Assembly: GCF_901000735.1 (NCBI RefSeq)
Contig: NC_081542.1
Coordinates: 42,324,238 to 42,388,237, forward strand
Length of the DNA stretch: 64,000 nt
Direction: 5' to 3'
Origin: Corylus avellana
Lineage: Eukaryota; Streptophyta; Magnoliopsida; Fagales; Betulaceae
Shown: piece after piece, positions 45,688-57,881 of the stretch
Position numbering within the stretch: the stretch's first letter is position 1
Layout of the letters: each line of letters opens with the position of its first letter
Program-made: the position numbers and the translations under genes
Notes under the pieces: model-generated
The model's input: the letters and a program-made list of their open reading frames with translations, nothing else
Databases searched by the model: none
Told to the model about the DNA's origin: nothing

Positions 45688-46561
45688 CTCACCTTCCACA
45701 CGTTGATGCATTATATGGCCGATCTAGTTTGGCGAAGACAAAAATCCATAATCCATGTGACCCGAATGTGGAGGAAGCAATGCTGACTTTGCTTATTGTC
45801 ATTTGTCAAATTGTCAATACCAACTTTGGAGAATGATGTTGATAATGAACCATCTCTCCCACCTCACAAGGAAAGTAAACAACGGCAAGTCGGCTAGCAT
45901 CACTGGTCAAGGAGCTAGGAAAACAAATCCACACAACGGCTAATTAACTCATCTAAACAGGGCAACCAAATCAACACCAACGCCTCTACACAATCAATCA
46001 GTGTATTATGCGATTCTCTTCCCTGTTGTAAACACCAAAACACTTGTTCTAAACAATTCATTCAATTACCTTATTCTTACTGAGACATGCTATTAGTCCT
46101 CTTTCTTTCCATCAATTCTCGCCCGAGTCTTACAAATTCAATAGTAAATTTACAAGAGTTGAACGAGAGAGAATAAATAAAGAAAAAAAGAGTCATTTCT
46201 CTTTTTTCTTTATTTGATAATGTAATTTTAAAAGATGACTTTCAACACCCTCTAATGGAAGTACTTTTCCATTCCATAATCTCAAAACACTCTTGATAAA
46301 TAGCTAGTCATCATTTGACCTAATAATAATATAATATTCTAGACGCGTTTGCTTTTTTCTTTTTCTTTTTTTCAAACTTTGGAATTGCATGGTTTAAAAA
46401 ATGATGGCGGTGAGAAATATTATGCGTTACATCTACATGATCACGTGATAAGGACGCAATTAAAGTCCCATGTGAACAAATTAATTAAAAATAATTACGT
46501 ACTTGATTATTACTTTTCCTACATAAATATGAACCTGCATAGATCCCGTAGTTTTCTTCCT

Positions 46562-46609
<48 letters not shown>

Positions 46610-47044
46610 GTGCAATTGACTTCATGATCATGGATTGCGTATGTTGTATGTGAGCTGCGTCCCCTTTCGTCTCCTCCAAGAAGCCCATTTAATTCGATTT
46701 CCATTATTTTATTTATTTATTAATATATAATTGTATTAATTAGGTTGGTCATGATTAGCATTAGGGAGGATGATTATATTAAGAGATTGAGGAAAGGAAA
46801 TTTTCTCAAATCCTTCTCTCTCTCTCTCACCGGGATTTGTCTTTGAGATTGGGGAAAGAGGATTTTCTCAAATCTTTCGGTGCTCCCTTGGAACAGGTCA
46901 GTGGTGGTGGCGGTGGTGGCTTCTTGCCTGGATAGGGCAGTGGCAGTGAGATTTTAAGAGGTGGCGATCGTGTGAGAGAGAGAGAGAGAGAGGGGTTTAG
47001 ACGTTTAATAGTAATTTGGTGTTGTGTTAACGTTTGATAATTTG
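45688..47044. other. Intergenic DNA with microsatellites
   Basis: TA tract at about 46569-46608 and CT/GA tracts at 46817-46828 and 46975-46992. The GC-richer stretch 46850-46975 has ggtggtggcgg words and might be a UTR, but no adjoining gene was found. Confidence 0.45.
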
Positions 47045-47862
47045 TTACAGGCTAATGTGTTAATTTCTTATTGGAGAACACAAAAAACTTGATCTGGGCC
47101 AAAACTACATTGAAATTATTTTTTTTATATTAAGAGCATTTTTAGTAGACTTCCTATAAAGGAGTATGTTCCCTAAGTTTAGGGAATACGTTCAAAAAAT
47201 CACAAAAAACATATTATAGCAGACTCCCTAAATGAACTATAAACATATGATTGCTACAGTGGAATCCAAAATCCTTATGATTATTAAAATATTAAAAAAA
47301 TGATTCTCTCTCTCGTCTCCTCACAATTCTGTCCCATCTCTCCTCTCATATATATAATATAATTAAGAAAACAAATATTTTAATAATATAAGAAATAATT
47401 ATGAGAAGTTATTGAGGTGTATTTTGACATACATAGGGAAGTAAAAAATAGTTTGAATTCTTAAATGTAAAAAAATGACGGAAAAGCTGCTGAAAATTCT
47501 ATAATAGGACACCATTAAATGTGGAGGAGACTAAGAGGCAATTAGTCAAATGCTAGTGATAAGCCCTTGTGCTATAGTGGACTATTTTGTATATTTTATG
47601 TTTCTAATTTTCTAATTATGCTATATATGGTGGACTATTTACTATTTAGTATCATGCTATCGAAGCTATCAATCCCAGAACCCAACTCAATTTTAATATA
47701 ATTATTATGATATAATTGGCTCTTTTTAATTACTTGGATATTTCCTATTTTGTTGGTCCATTTATAATCCCAACGAATTATGTAAGGCAGATATTGTATA
47801 ATTGTTGGTTTTTTTTTGCAAATTTTTTAATCTTTATGTGTAAAGCAACTTCCTCGGCTGAG

Positions 47863-47907
<45 letters not shown>

Positions 47908-48023
47908 TATTTTCATTAAACGTATCTATCAGCAAGTGGTTGAAATATCGCTTTATTTGACTGACCAAAATATTTTTTTTGAAGAAAATTTCTTGTCACA
48001 AATAAGATCACAGAAATAGCGGT

Positions 48024-48416
48024 TTACGCTTTTAAAATTACATCACAAAAACAATCAGAGGTTGCTCTCAACCAATCCTTATTTATGATAGACTATTTTG
48101 CCACATTTACTAACAAATGGGCCGCATCATTAATATTCCTACGAACAAAATTACATTCCCACCCTCTAAATGATTGCAATACTTTCTGCGTGTCCGCAAC
48201 TACATGTCCAAATCTTGCCATGTTAATCTCCTTTGAGCATATTGCCTTTGTCACTACTTGGGTGTCGCCCTCAAGGATGAGATTTTTTATTCCCAAAAGC
48301 TGGCCGAAACACACCGCCGAGTACGCACCAATTGCTTCTGCTGAGCTGAGCTCAGGTGCTCCCACTCTTGTTTGGCTTCGAGCTACTATAATTTTGACTG
48401 ACCAAATTAAGATCGA
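48024..48416 (-). pseudogene. RNase H-type (RVT_3) relic, unsplit allele
   Basis: Reads without the plastid insertion from IWSVKIIVARSQTRVGAPEL through [19 protein letters not shown] and ILEGDTQVVTKAICSKE to NVAK, then a TAG stop where the C6 allele has CAG. The remaining codons to the TAA at 48024 are still alignable. No start codon or N-terminal half of the domain is present. Likely a LINE- or gene-derived fragment, not a working protein. Confidence 0.7.
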
Positions 48417-48677
48417 AAAAAAGAAACATTTTATTTGATGAGCTTTACACTTGCTTGTGTCAAATTAAGAAATATAAAATTGGCGTGGAGGAGTTAAGAA
48501 AGAGGTATCTTAATAATCAATATATCAAAATTTAATAATAATTATTTTAAATTTAATGATAATTTTAATAAAAGTTACGTTTACTTTAAAAACGTTGGCG
48601 TGTCTTAAAGCCAACTGTTGGCGTGTATCACGTTTAGAGCTTTATTAATTAATTTGGGGTTAACATAAAAAACTTTA

Positions 48678-48710
<33 letters not shown>

Positions 48711-48822
48711 CACTTTAATAAAAGAAAAGACATATCCAAGGGCATATTCTTTGAAGCCATTAAAGAAAAACTGCTATTTTTTGCCATTCCCAATAGATTC
48801 TCGTTCTATATATATATATTTA

Positions 48823-48972
48823 GAGAAGTGTTATGGAGCTAAATAAATGAACCCAGAAATGGTGAGAGACAGATAAGAAAGAAATAATTGCATTTATTTT
48901 ATTTAAAAACCATTGCCACATCAGTTTAAAATTTTTTTCTTGATTCATTTTTTTGGCTATCTAGCACTTCTC
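48823..48972. mobile_element. Mutator-like MITE (GAGAARTGCT family), C7 copy
   Basis: A 150-bp foldback flanked by a perfect 9-bp atatattta (48814-48822 and 48973-48981). It lies directly beside the next element; their target duplications overlap by two bases. Confidence 0.75.
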
Positions 48973-48988
48973 ATATATTTAAACGTAA

Positions 48989-49390
48989 GGAAAAATTACA
49001 GTTTACCCCTCAAAGTTGATAGCGTTTTTCAATCGAACACCAAAGTTTCATTTTTTGCAATCCACCCCTCCAAAGTTTCAAATTTTTGCAATTTGATCAA
49101 TTGTATCCAAAACTTCCCATATTGCCCATAATTTTTTTTTTAAATTAAAAATTTTTAAAAAAGAATCGGGATGGCCGTAGCCACCCCTTTGGCCATCTGA
49201 CCATTTTTGCACCCTTAATTTTTTTTTTTTAATAAAAAATAAAAATTATAGACAATATGAGAATTTTGGGATAATATTGGTTGAATTGAAAAACATTAAA
49301 ACTTTGTAGGGGTAGATTGTAAAAATTAAAACTTTAATGTTCGAATTGAAAAACGTTGTCAACTTTATGGGGGTAAACTATAATTTTCCC
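48989..49390. mobile_element. Mutator-like element with small GC core
   Basis: A 402-bp element with long inverted ends (ggaaaaattacagtttaccc and the complement of gggaaaattatagtttaccc). The flanks taaacgtaa and taaacctaa match at 8 of 9 positions. The centre carries a short gggatggccgtagccacccc palindrome, a reduced form of the GC core of its neighbours. Confidence 0.7.
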
Positions 49391-50032
49391 TAAACCTAAA
49401 TTACTTGGGCACTGTTATTTCTCAAGTTCCATGGCAGAATTTTTTTTTTTTTTTTTTTTTTTTTTTTGGTAAAAAGCTCCATTGTAGCTTAAGCTACAAT
49501 ATTTGAAGCATCGATCCTAGCATGCATATATATATTATTGCCTTCAAATTAACATGTGACATCCAAATCATTATTTTGCCTCTGGAAAAGTGAGTGCCCA
49601 CTTTTATCCACACTTCCACAGCTTGGGCATAACTCTCTGCCCTACGACATTTCAATCACACCTTTGACTCTTTGAATCATCCAAATTAATGAGTGAATAT
49701 CATCACTTTTTGCCCTTTTAAAATGCTCGTTTGATAAAAATAAAAAAATAATGAAGGTTGGAACATGGATGAAAATTTACTTTATCAAACCAGAAGTAAA
49801 TGGTGCATTTTTTAAAAAAGCATATGATTTTAAACTAAAGAAGGCAATTCATATTCGTATGTCGGGTTTGAACTGTGTCAAGGTATGAGTATAATACTAT
49901 AATTAAATTGGTCAAACTCGTCAACTATAACTTATTAATTTTATGTTGGGTTCATTTCAAATTCGCAGATCGTGTTAAAAATTATTAACTATTATGTCAT
50001 ATGTCAAGTCAAGTTCAAGTCTTGTCGTGATG
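49391..50032. other. Intergenic DNA
   Basis: A 28-base T run at about 49440-49467. No gene or clear repeat. It ends at the target duplication of the next element. Confidence 0.5.
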
Positions 50033-50508
50033 GAACAAGATTTTTTTCAGTCCAAAATGGACTGAAGAATATTCAATTCATGGTTAGAATTTCTTAGAAA
50101 AAATTTTAGAATCATAAATATGACACGTGTCCCACTAATAAAAAATAATAATAAAATATTATTTAACATTAAAAAAAAATTAATAAAAAACAGTAATAAT
50201 AAGGAGTGATTGACCACCCCATTTGGCCATAAGGGGTGGCCGGACCACCCCCAAGCCACCCCAGGCCCAATGTGGGTGGTTCGGCCACCCCCAAGGGCCA
50301 ACCCGTTATTTTTCTTTTTTTCTCTTTTGGCCCTTTGGGTGGTCGAAGCCACCCCATAGGCTTATTATTATTATTATTATTATTTCGTTTGGCTCTTGGG
50401 AGTGGCCGAACTACCCCAAGGGAGATGGGATTGTTCGGCAGCCACCTTTTTTTTTTTTTTTTTTTTTTTATTATTATTTTGTTCTTAATTTTTTTTAATG
50501 TTAAATAA

Positions 50509-50546
<38 letters not shown>

Positions 50547-50632
50547 TATTAGTATGACACATGTTCTATTTGTAGTTCTATGATTTCTTCTAAAAAATCT
50601 TACTTATTTGGACTGGAAAGGATCCAATTTTG
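50033..50632. mobile_element. Mutator-like element with GC-rich core
   Basis: 600 bp, flanked by gtcgtgatg and atcgtgatg (8 of 9). Inverted arms of about 130 bp (cagtccaaa...gacacgtgtcccactaat on the left; the right arm pairs through atgacacatgttc and ggactgga). The core (50213-50440) alternates ccacccc, ggccataagg, ggggtggccg and cggccaccccc words that can pair with each other. It is flanked inside by TTA microsatellites. Open frames across it are compositional. Confidence 0.72.
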
Positions 50633-50775
50633 ATCGTGATGCGCAGAAGAAAATATATTATAGACTTAAGAGGATTCGGTTCCTGTCGTGACGACACTGA
50701 CGGGTAAAAGAATATATATAAATGAACTAATTAAGAAAACATTAAATGATAAGTTTAGGGGGTAGGGGACGAGGT

Positions 50776-51341
50776 GGATCGGGATCCCCTCCCATTATGG
50801 GGAGGATTGATTTTCAATCTTGGCCATCCAGTTTTATCCAACGGCTCATACAATGCCACATGTCCCACTTAAATTAAATAATAAAATATTAATTAATTTT
50901 TAAAAATAAAATAATAAAAAGTAAAATAAAAAGTAAAATAAAAAAATGAAGTGGCCGTCCACTCCAGTGGTCTAGGTGGCTTCCCCCATTGGGCGGTTGG
51001 GGGTGGCCGAAGCCACCCTTGTGGCCCTTGGGGGTGGCAGAGGGCCACGAGGGGTGTCAACTAAGGAGACCGGGTTTAAAAAAAGTTTGAATTTTTTTTA
51101 GCTTTTGGGAGTGGTTGGACTACTCCAATGGCTACCCCAGTTGAGTCTAGGGGTGGCTACACCCTACTTTTTTTTTTATTTATTTGATTTTAATTTTTTA
51201 CTATTTTAATTATTATTATTTTTTAAAAAAATTAATTAATATTTTATTATTTAATTTAAGTGGAACATTTAACATCGTAGGAGCTATGGAATAGAAATAA
51301 ATGGCAAAATTGAAAATCGGAGAATGAGGGGATCTTGATCC
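50776..51341. mobile_element. Mutator-like element with GC-rich core
   Basis: 566 bp with ends GGATCGGGATCCCCTC and the complement of GGATCAAGATCCCCTC, flanked by a perfect 10-bp gggacgaggt (50766-50775 and 51342-51351). Subterminal atgccacatgtcccactt is followed by AATAAAATATTAATTAA arms. The core (50950-51165) is GC-rich with ggggtggccg and agccaccc words. It gives the clearest borders for this family. Confidence 0.8.
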
Positions 51342-54176
51342 GGGACGAGGTACGTATGAGCTGTGTACAAGTGATATCTTATCATGTGTTAGTGAAATCT
51401 GGGAGGTCTGACATATATATATATATATCTCGAAAACCTTGAAACCCAATCCCAACGTTTTCCCACTCTGTGCTGTGATTTTCGAGGCCTCAAAACTTGT
51501 GCCTTGATTTTGACCTTCCTATCATTTTAATTTTAATCCTCAAATGGCATTTTCAACTTGTTTATTTGCAACTTATTATATATTAACCAGAGTTTTCCAA
51601 TGGAGAAAGAGTCGGCATTGTAGATCAGTAGATGCACCCAATAGCAAGTTAGCAGCTTCAAATACGAACGTGGGTGATAATGAAATAGAACCTTCTCGCG
51701 TAAACAACGGCCTTTAAATTATTATGATGGAAGTCATCTTCTTCAATTCTCTAAACCTTAGACTTCTGCAAGTCCTAGATGAAGAATGAAAGGAGCGCCA
51801 CTTTCATTCTTATATGCAACCTAGATATTCATCTTTGTTTTCATTTGGAGCACTTCTACCGGTGGGAGTGGCAATTCATGTTATCATATCGAGATGTAAT
51901 TATAAATCCTATAAATCAACAATAATCCGATCAATATAATTAAATAGATTAAATGCTATAACTCTAATATATTAATTTCGTATTAAATTCGTGGTTCGAA
52001 TCTTCATAACCTTTTTCCTCTCGCTAACATGTAAAAAAAAAAAAAAAAGATATTATGTGCAGAAATTTTGTCAACCGTAAACATTAAAACTAATCTCTAA
52101 TTGTAATTACAAGTTCAGTTTAACTAAACTAACCAACTGGCAACTTCTATCTTCTCGACTACGCGTTTGCTTAACTAAATTAACTGATGTAAGTTAGCCT
52201 CTCCTCTCCTCACTCGTAGTCGAGTTCAACTGGCGTCTCTACCAACTCACCATATCAACTATTCTCTTATTCAAGATCCATCAAGATATACTCAACATGT
52301 CGTATTATAATTAAATTATTAATCACACTCATTTTTATAAGCTTTAAGCTTTTGAAACAAATAATGACTTAAATATTCCACGTACACATGAAGAGAAGTA
52401 TTAGAATGTTAATTAAATGATTAAAATCACTCATTCCGATCCTATAAGCTTCAACTTCCATGCCGGACAAAGTACACTGTGTAGCATGCAACCAGGAACA
52501 ATTTAACAAATAGCTGGCCAGTACTTCTATCAAACATATACATCTAGCAGGAATAAGTCCAGTATCCTGATTCCTGTCAATGAATGAAGGGAACATGAGA
52601 AAAGCAAATGATCTAGGCTCCCATTTTCCTTATTGCAAAGGATACAACTGAGACCCTATATGAAAACCATGGGCATTAATAAGCCTCGATTACTAGCATT
52701 TGAGCAATTCTTCCTGTAACTCTCACAAATCTAGAAGAGTATCTATATACCTATACTCATAAACAATTCATACCAAAAGGGTTATATGCACGTTAAAACT
52801 GACAGATTATTTGAGTGCTTTAGGTCCAAATTGAGAGGCAATATTATAGCACACCCTTCTTTAATTTTCTCTAAAAATTGGTTGTCCAATAACCACCCAA
52901 TAGTTATTAGTACTATTATCCATTAACTTTGGGCCGAGACGCCCAGGCTGATATTATTGGTCTCAACCCATTCCCTGTTCAAGTACCAGCCCCAATAGGC
53001 CTTAATTTCGGTTACAAGCCGAGTGGCCCAGCGGGCTTCAATGGAGAAGAAGATTTTTTTTCTTTTAAATAAATAAGAGAAGCAAAAAAGTTAAAACAAA
53101 AATTGATATAGAGAATACTGAATTGTGTAAAAAACAAAACATGACACCCGAACAAACTGAAAACCGGTACACTTAAAAGCTTTTGTTTCTAGACCAGCAG
53201 AGAAGCCTTCAAATGAGTAGTAAATAAATACGCCGAGTCTTCCAAAAAGGTGAGCTATATAAAAGCTTGAATTTCTGCTAAATAGTCTGTAAAAAACACT
53301 AATATTGCTGAGAGAAAATCTGCTTCTCCCTCTGGCAATGCCGGTGGCAAATCACTTCTTCCTTGCCAGCAAAGATTGTTTTAATCTGCAACTCACCAAT
53401 CGAATATGTAGCCAATCAATAAAATAATACTACTCTGGTACATATAAAGGAGATGATAAATCCAATACCAAAATAAGATTCAATTTGTTTATTTGGTACT
53501 TCAAATCTCATAAAAGACGGCATCATACTACCTACGTAAATAACAATTGATTTGAGCACTTTGACACTAACATCGAATAGTGATGAACATTGCTAAAACT
53601 TCAAAGAACATCTTGAAAACTCTTAACTGTTTCAGAACGCTGCAAACTCCACTGAAAACTATGGACATGGAGGTGAACCTCTGAAGCACTGGTACCATCA
53701 TGTGCGTGCGGTATGTGTCAGGAAAAAATATGACTCATGACAGGGATGGACATGCCAATTACGGGTGGGTATGACAGCAAGGGAGTGTAAGACACAGGCA
53801 AGACATGACTGGAAACACATAAGAACTAAAAGAATGAATTTTCCAACTCTTCTTTTTAACATTTTGATTATGGGGCTGCTGGAAGATATAATAAATATAC
53901 AAATATGTGAAGGGAGAAAATGCAGTACAAGTATGTGAAAACGAAATGCTAAAAATTTGTTATTTCTGGGTGAAAAGCACTTTATACTGTTAAGCTTGTC
54001 ATGGTGAGAATATTGGCTCTCTTCTAGTCCATTGTAAGATCCCTACAATAACAGTGAGAAAATCTCCCTCAAGGATAAAGTTGTCCAGGCCTAGGTTTAC
54101 TTAAGAGGGCTCCAACATAGGGATCTTTCGATGGACTAGATAACCATTTTGGATATTTTCTTGAAACTTTCTTCTG

Positions 54177-54410
54177 TCAACTCCTGGTCAGCATCCAAGG
54201 TTTCATAAAAGCACAATCAGTAGTGCCCACAACCTGGCAAAATGGGACCATTTCCTTGAATTTCTCAGGAAGCATTCCCATCCTTTCCTTCACTCTCTTA
54301 GATCCTTGATCAGACGGTGGCAAGGACGGACTCCCCTCCATCCCCCTACGGTTCTTCTTTCTTGTCTTACTTATGGCAAAAGGAAAAAAAAGTAACCTAC
54401 GTATAACTTA
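54177..54410 (-). other. Coding-like open stretch, identity unknown
   Basis: Open on the minus strand for about 75 codons to a TGA at 54177. The second half has varied, protein-like composition (RKKNRRGMEGSPSLPPSDQG, then KERMGMLPEKFKEMVPF). It could be a terminal exon or a relic of a mobile element. No start codon or splice partner was fixed. Confidence 0.25.
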
Positions 54411-54701
54411 TGAGTTTCCTAAATCACTAGCTCATCAAGAAAAACAATACTTCTAAACGTTCCAACCCAAGATATTTTAGTACTTTTGAGACTTATAAGG
54501 CTTCTTTGCATATTACTCTTCTACAATCTTTAATTTTTGGAAGCTTTTAGGGTTTTAGAAAGATTACTTGGATACTGCACAGGTCCCTAATTGTTTTTAG
54601 AGGTTTTCTAAGGATTACAGAGGAAATATTAATGTCAAATGGGATTAGACCGGAAAGAAAATAGGAGTTGCTGAATATTTGGAAGAATCTGATAAAACCT
54701 C

Positions 54702-54890
54702 CTACTCTCCTCCCCCTCCTCTATATAGGTCTTCTGTATTTTCCAAGGTAATGACCATGAAGAAGTCCCATACTAGTATACTACCTCCCTTACCACTCCT
54801 CTCCTCCTCTATTTTGTCCAGCCAGTGTCTAATCTCCCATTCTGTTCTCATGTGATTTAGGGGCACATAAAAATGTCTTGTGTCTTCCAT
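54702..54890 (-). other. Coding-like open stretch, identity unknown
   Basis: 62 codons with ATG, reading MEDTRHFYVPLNHMRTEWEI and RHWLDKIEEERSGKGG, of plausible protein composition, ending in a glycine run. It lies 290 bp upstream (on the minus strand) of the previous stretch and could belong with it. No family recognised. Confidence 0.2.
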
Positions 54891-55683
54891 CTATATTCTT
54901 CAGTATTGTGAGAAATTTTTACAAGCCGAGTCTGACCTTTCCATTAATGATGTGTGTTTATGATGACCGTTCCCATGTAATAATGACAGGTATCTATATA
55001 GCAAGTCGCGAACAAGTGAAGTATACTTGAGGAGGCAAGGATTTAAATTGGTCTGCAATAACTGCATTGTAGGGACTTTGGTAGAAAATTGTCAACAAAA
55101 GAAACTGGAGAACTAGCAGAATTCAAGGGAGTAGGATTATCTGAAGAATGAGATCAGCTCAAGTGTCAACTTTATAAACCACCACTAGTATTAGGTCACA
55201 AAGAAAGGAGCAACTTTCATTTTCCTTTTTTTTTTTTTTCTCACTTGGACATAAAAGCACTAATTTATACATAATAGAATCTCTCTATACTAACAAAACA
55301 TAAGGTCCAACCAGTGGCTCCTAATGCTAATAGTCAACAGGGAAACTCCACATAAACCACAAAACCAGTAAGCCATTGATGCAAAAATTTCTGTCACCAC
55401 AACAAAATTATAATCATTAAAGATGAAATCAGTTTACCATGACCACAAGACAAAATAACTACAAATTTTCCATACTGCATGCTCAAGACAAAAAATTGTT
55501 ATAAGAGAAAAATAACAAACTTCCATAGAAAGACAAGAAAAATATGGTCCTTAAATCCACATTACTCAGAAATCATAATCTGAACAACCAAAAAACAGAC
55601 TACATTTACGAAGAGAGATATCCAAAAAAACCACATAATTTCTAATCTTCATGCAAATTAAAGATCATTTGTTGCAGTGATCT

Positions 55684-55705
55684 ACTTATCAAAAAAAAAA
55701 AAAAA
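55684..55705. mobile_element. Ultra-short poly(A) retro-insertion
   Basis: The 22 bp acttatc plus 15 A are flanked by ttgttgcagtgatct (55669-55683) and ttgtagcagtgatct (55706-55720), a 15-bp duplication with one mismatch. This is the signature of LINE-driven insertion reduced to the last few bases of the template. Confidence 0.6.
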
Positions 55706-55806
55706 TTGTAGCAGTGATCTTGACCACCTTCATTGAGGATTTGCTATCTGTTGTCTTATTATCATCTGAAATTTTGAAAGACTAAATGAAGTAACTTAAA
55801 ATTAAC

Positions 55807-57455
55807 AGTGATCTTAGCTGCAACTATATCAATGGATCAATCCCGAAGAGTTTGACCAGGCTCCTTCTTGTCAAATTGTAAGTTCATAATTTTATTTTGT
55901 ATCTGTCAGGGCCTTATGTGCAGCATAGGTATTCATCAAGTATTCAACAGGTTGATCAATTTGTAACTGTTGGTATGCTGCAGGTCCCTTATGGAAGACC
56001 GATTGTTTGGTTCAATTCCTAAGGAAATTGGTGACTATACTACACTATAAGAGCAGTAAGTCAATGACGAGTTTTCTGCATAATGAACCAAGACTAATCT
56101 GCAACCTTGATTACATTTAAGTTGCATTTTACAGGTCCTTGGAAGCTAATCTGCTTGTTGGACCTTTTCATGAAAATCTTTGAAATTTGATCAACTTAAG
56201 GACTATATGTAAACACTTCAATCTCACATTTAGAAGATGAATAATCCACGTAGAGTGGGTGGATTATAAAGGCTCATACATTGGTTCCTTACTAGGTGGG
56301 ATTGAGCTTTATAAGCGATTCTAGAAAGTTCCAATTGTAACTTGACTAGTCATTTTAGAGTGATAGTGCAGATGTTGTGAGGGTTTTTTTGGAGTCGTTA
56401 CAAATGGTAACAGAGCAGCCTATTATTGCTATGTAGTACTAGAGTACTGCATGACGTATCCCTAACAAGGACGTTAGGGTTTTTTTTTTTTTTAGATTGT
56501 AACACCTCAGTCCTACATTGAGAAAATGAATAATCCACATAGAGTGAATTGATTATGAGGCATTCATTGATGCTAAGCCCTACATTAGTTTCTTATTAGG
56601 TGAGACTCAGATTTATAAGTGATTCTACTGAGCTATAATCGCAACTTGACCAATCATTTGGAGTGATAGCATAGATGTAGCTAGCCCTTTCTCTCGGTCA
56701 TTACATTGTAAGATGGTTGACGTCATATTTAAAATTCAGTTTCTTTTTAGCTACCTAATTCTTGGATTGTCTTTGTTCTAGTTTAAAAAGAGTAATCTAC
56801 TACTTTTATTTCTTTTATTGAAATGACTAGAGACATTACAGAAGATAAATGCAAAATATGATGATTTTACATTTTCACCAAGTCTACCAATTTCCATGTG
56901 TATTTTTTCTCCAGTATGGTCTAGTTGTATGAAAATTTATGTTGCAAATGTATTTTGCAGATGATTTCTTAAAATATGTTATTGATTTAAGTTCAATCAA
57001 TTGGATACTGGAACATGTTCTATCTTTTCTATCATATAGAAGCTCCTGTTAGTCAAACTTCGACAATGGATGCACTCATCTCTCATTCCACAATTTATAT
57101 AGCTTTACACTTTTTCTGTAGCTGCGCTAACACCTCATATCCATGTGTTTGCATCAGCACCATGTAATGTATGCCATCACAAACTTTTTTCATCTTACTT
57201 CAAAGGAAACTGATTGTTTTTCTATCCTGCATGTATCTTGCTTCAAACAATTTTATGGGAACAATACCAGAAACTTTCATTTTACAGAACTTAGACAACT
57301 TGGAAGTGAAGTTATTTGACATAATTATTTGAACCTATAGCTTTTAGACTTCAGAAACTCTCAAACTTCAGATACTGCCAGCAGTAGGATATATGGCACA
57401 TGATATCAGGGAAGATACCTGAGATCACTGGGAATTGGATCAAGCTTTGATAGAT
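55807..57455 (+). pseudogene. LRR receptor-like kinase (subfamily VIII-2 type) pseudogene
   Basis: Leucine-rich-repeat exons in the intron pattern of Arabidopsis At1g53430-like kinases. Exon 55807-55877 reads SDLSCNYINGSIPKSLTRLL and ends before a GTAAGT donor. Exon 55984-56055 (72 bp, after ctgcag) joins in frame as LSLMEDRLFGSIPKEIGD but then has a TAA. Exon 56135-56206 reads LEANLLVGPFHENL, a TGA where Gly is expected, then NLINLRT. A TRIM (56208-56705) sits in the following intron position. Exon near 57236-57308 reads SNNFMGTIPETF, and that near 57400-57455 reads GKIPEITGNWIKL followed by a stop. The signal peptide, membrane segment and kinase domain are missing. At least three in-frame stops and the lost ends make it non-functional. 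The intact family members are plasma-membrane receptors. Confidence 0.75.
56208..56705 (+). mobile_element. TRIM retrotransposon inside the LRR pseudogene
   Basis: LTR1 56208-56402 and LTR2 56498-56705 begin TGTAA and end TTACA; both contain gaataatccac, agagtg and gagtgatag-type blocks. Primer-binding site tggtaacagagc (56405-56416) matches the initiator-tRNA-Met site at 11 of 12 positions. The interior is under 100 bp and ends in a T run. The LTRs have diverged clearly, so the insertion is old. No target duplication is left. Confidence 0.78.
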
Positions 57456-57881
57456 TGTGAGCATTGAACTTTATTCTTTTATCCGCCATCTTTTCCTCAT
57501 TGATTCAACTTTAGTTTTTTCTAGAGTTCTTATGAATTGTTACACAGGAAAGTTACAAAGCACGCATAATTTATTTTTTCTCATGCTTTTTATTTGTAAG
57601 GAGGGCATCTCATTTGAAAGAATCGAGGATGAGTTCCCTAATTTGCATGATTTGGGACATTCGAAATATTTGTGTTATGTTGTAGTCAATTTTCTCCAAT
57701 AAAGTAATCATATGGGAATGAATTTGCAGTTCTGTAAACTAACCAAAAGTAGGTGGGTCTATTCCTGAGCCCCATAATCTTTATGCTATTGTAAGTTGCT
57801 TATAGAGGTGCCAAAAAATTTAAACTAACAGAAACTAAAACAGATGTGGCAAGTAAATTGAATAGAAAAAACCATTACCCT

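Larger units (their letters stand above)
47045..49049 (+). repeat. C7 counterpart of inverted contig C6
   Basis: Reverse complement of 39781-42174. It lacks the plastid insertion and one 63-bp tandem unit, and has longer TA (47867-47906) and poly(A) (48678-48708) tracts. Confidence 0.88.
51352..55806. other. 4.4 kb with no confident gene
   Basis: Less AT-biased than its surroundings from about 52400 on, which suggests old coding or transcribed DNA. Two minus-strand coding-like stretches are listed separately. The minus-strand frame at 52369-52596 has no recognised motif. No intact gene model could be built. Confidence 0.45.

Noticed and set aside
50169..50508. Overlapping frames in the GC-rich cores (also 33243-33630)
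   Set aside because: Stop-free because of GC content; overlapping in several frames and lying inside inverted-repeat elements.
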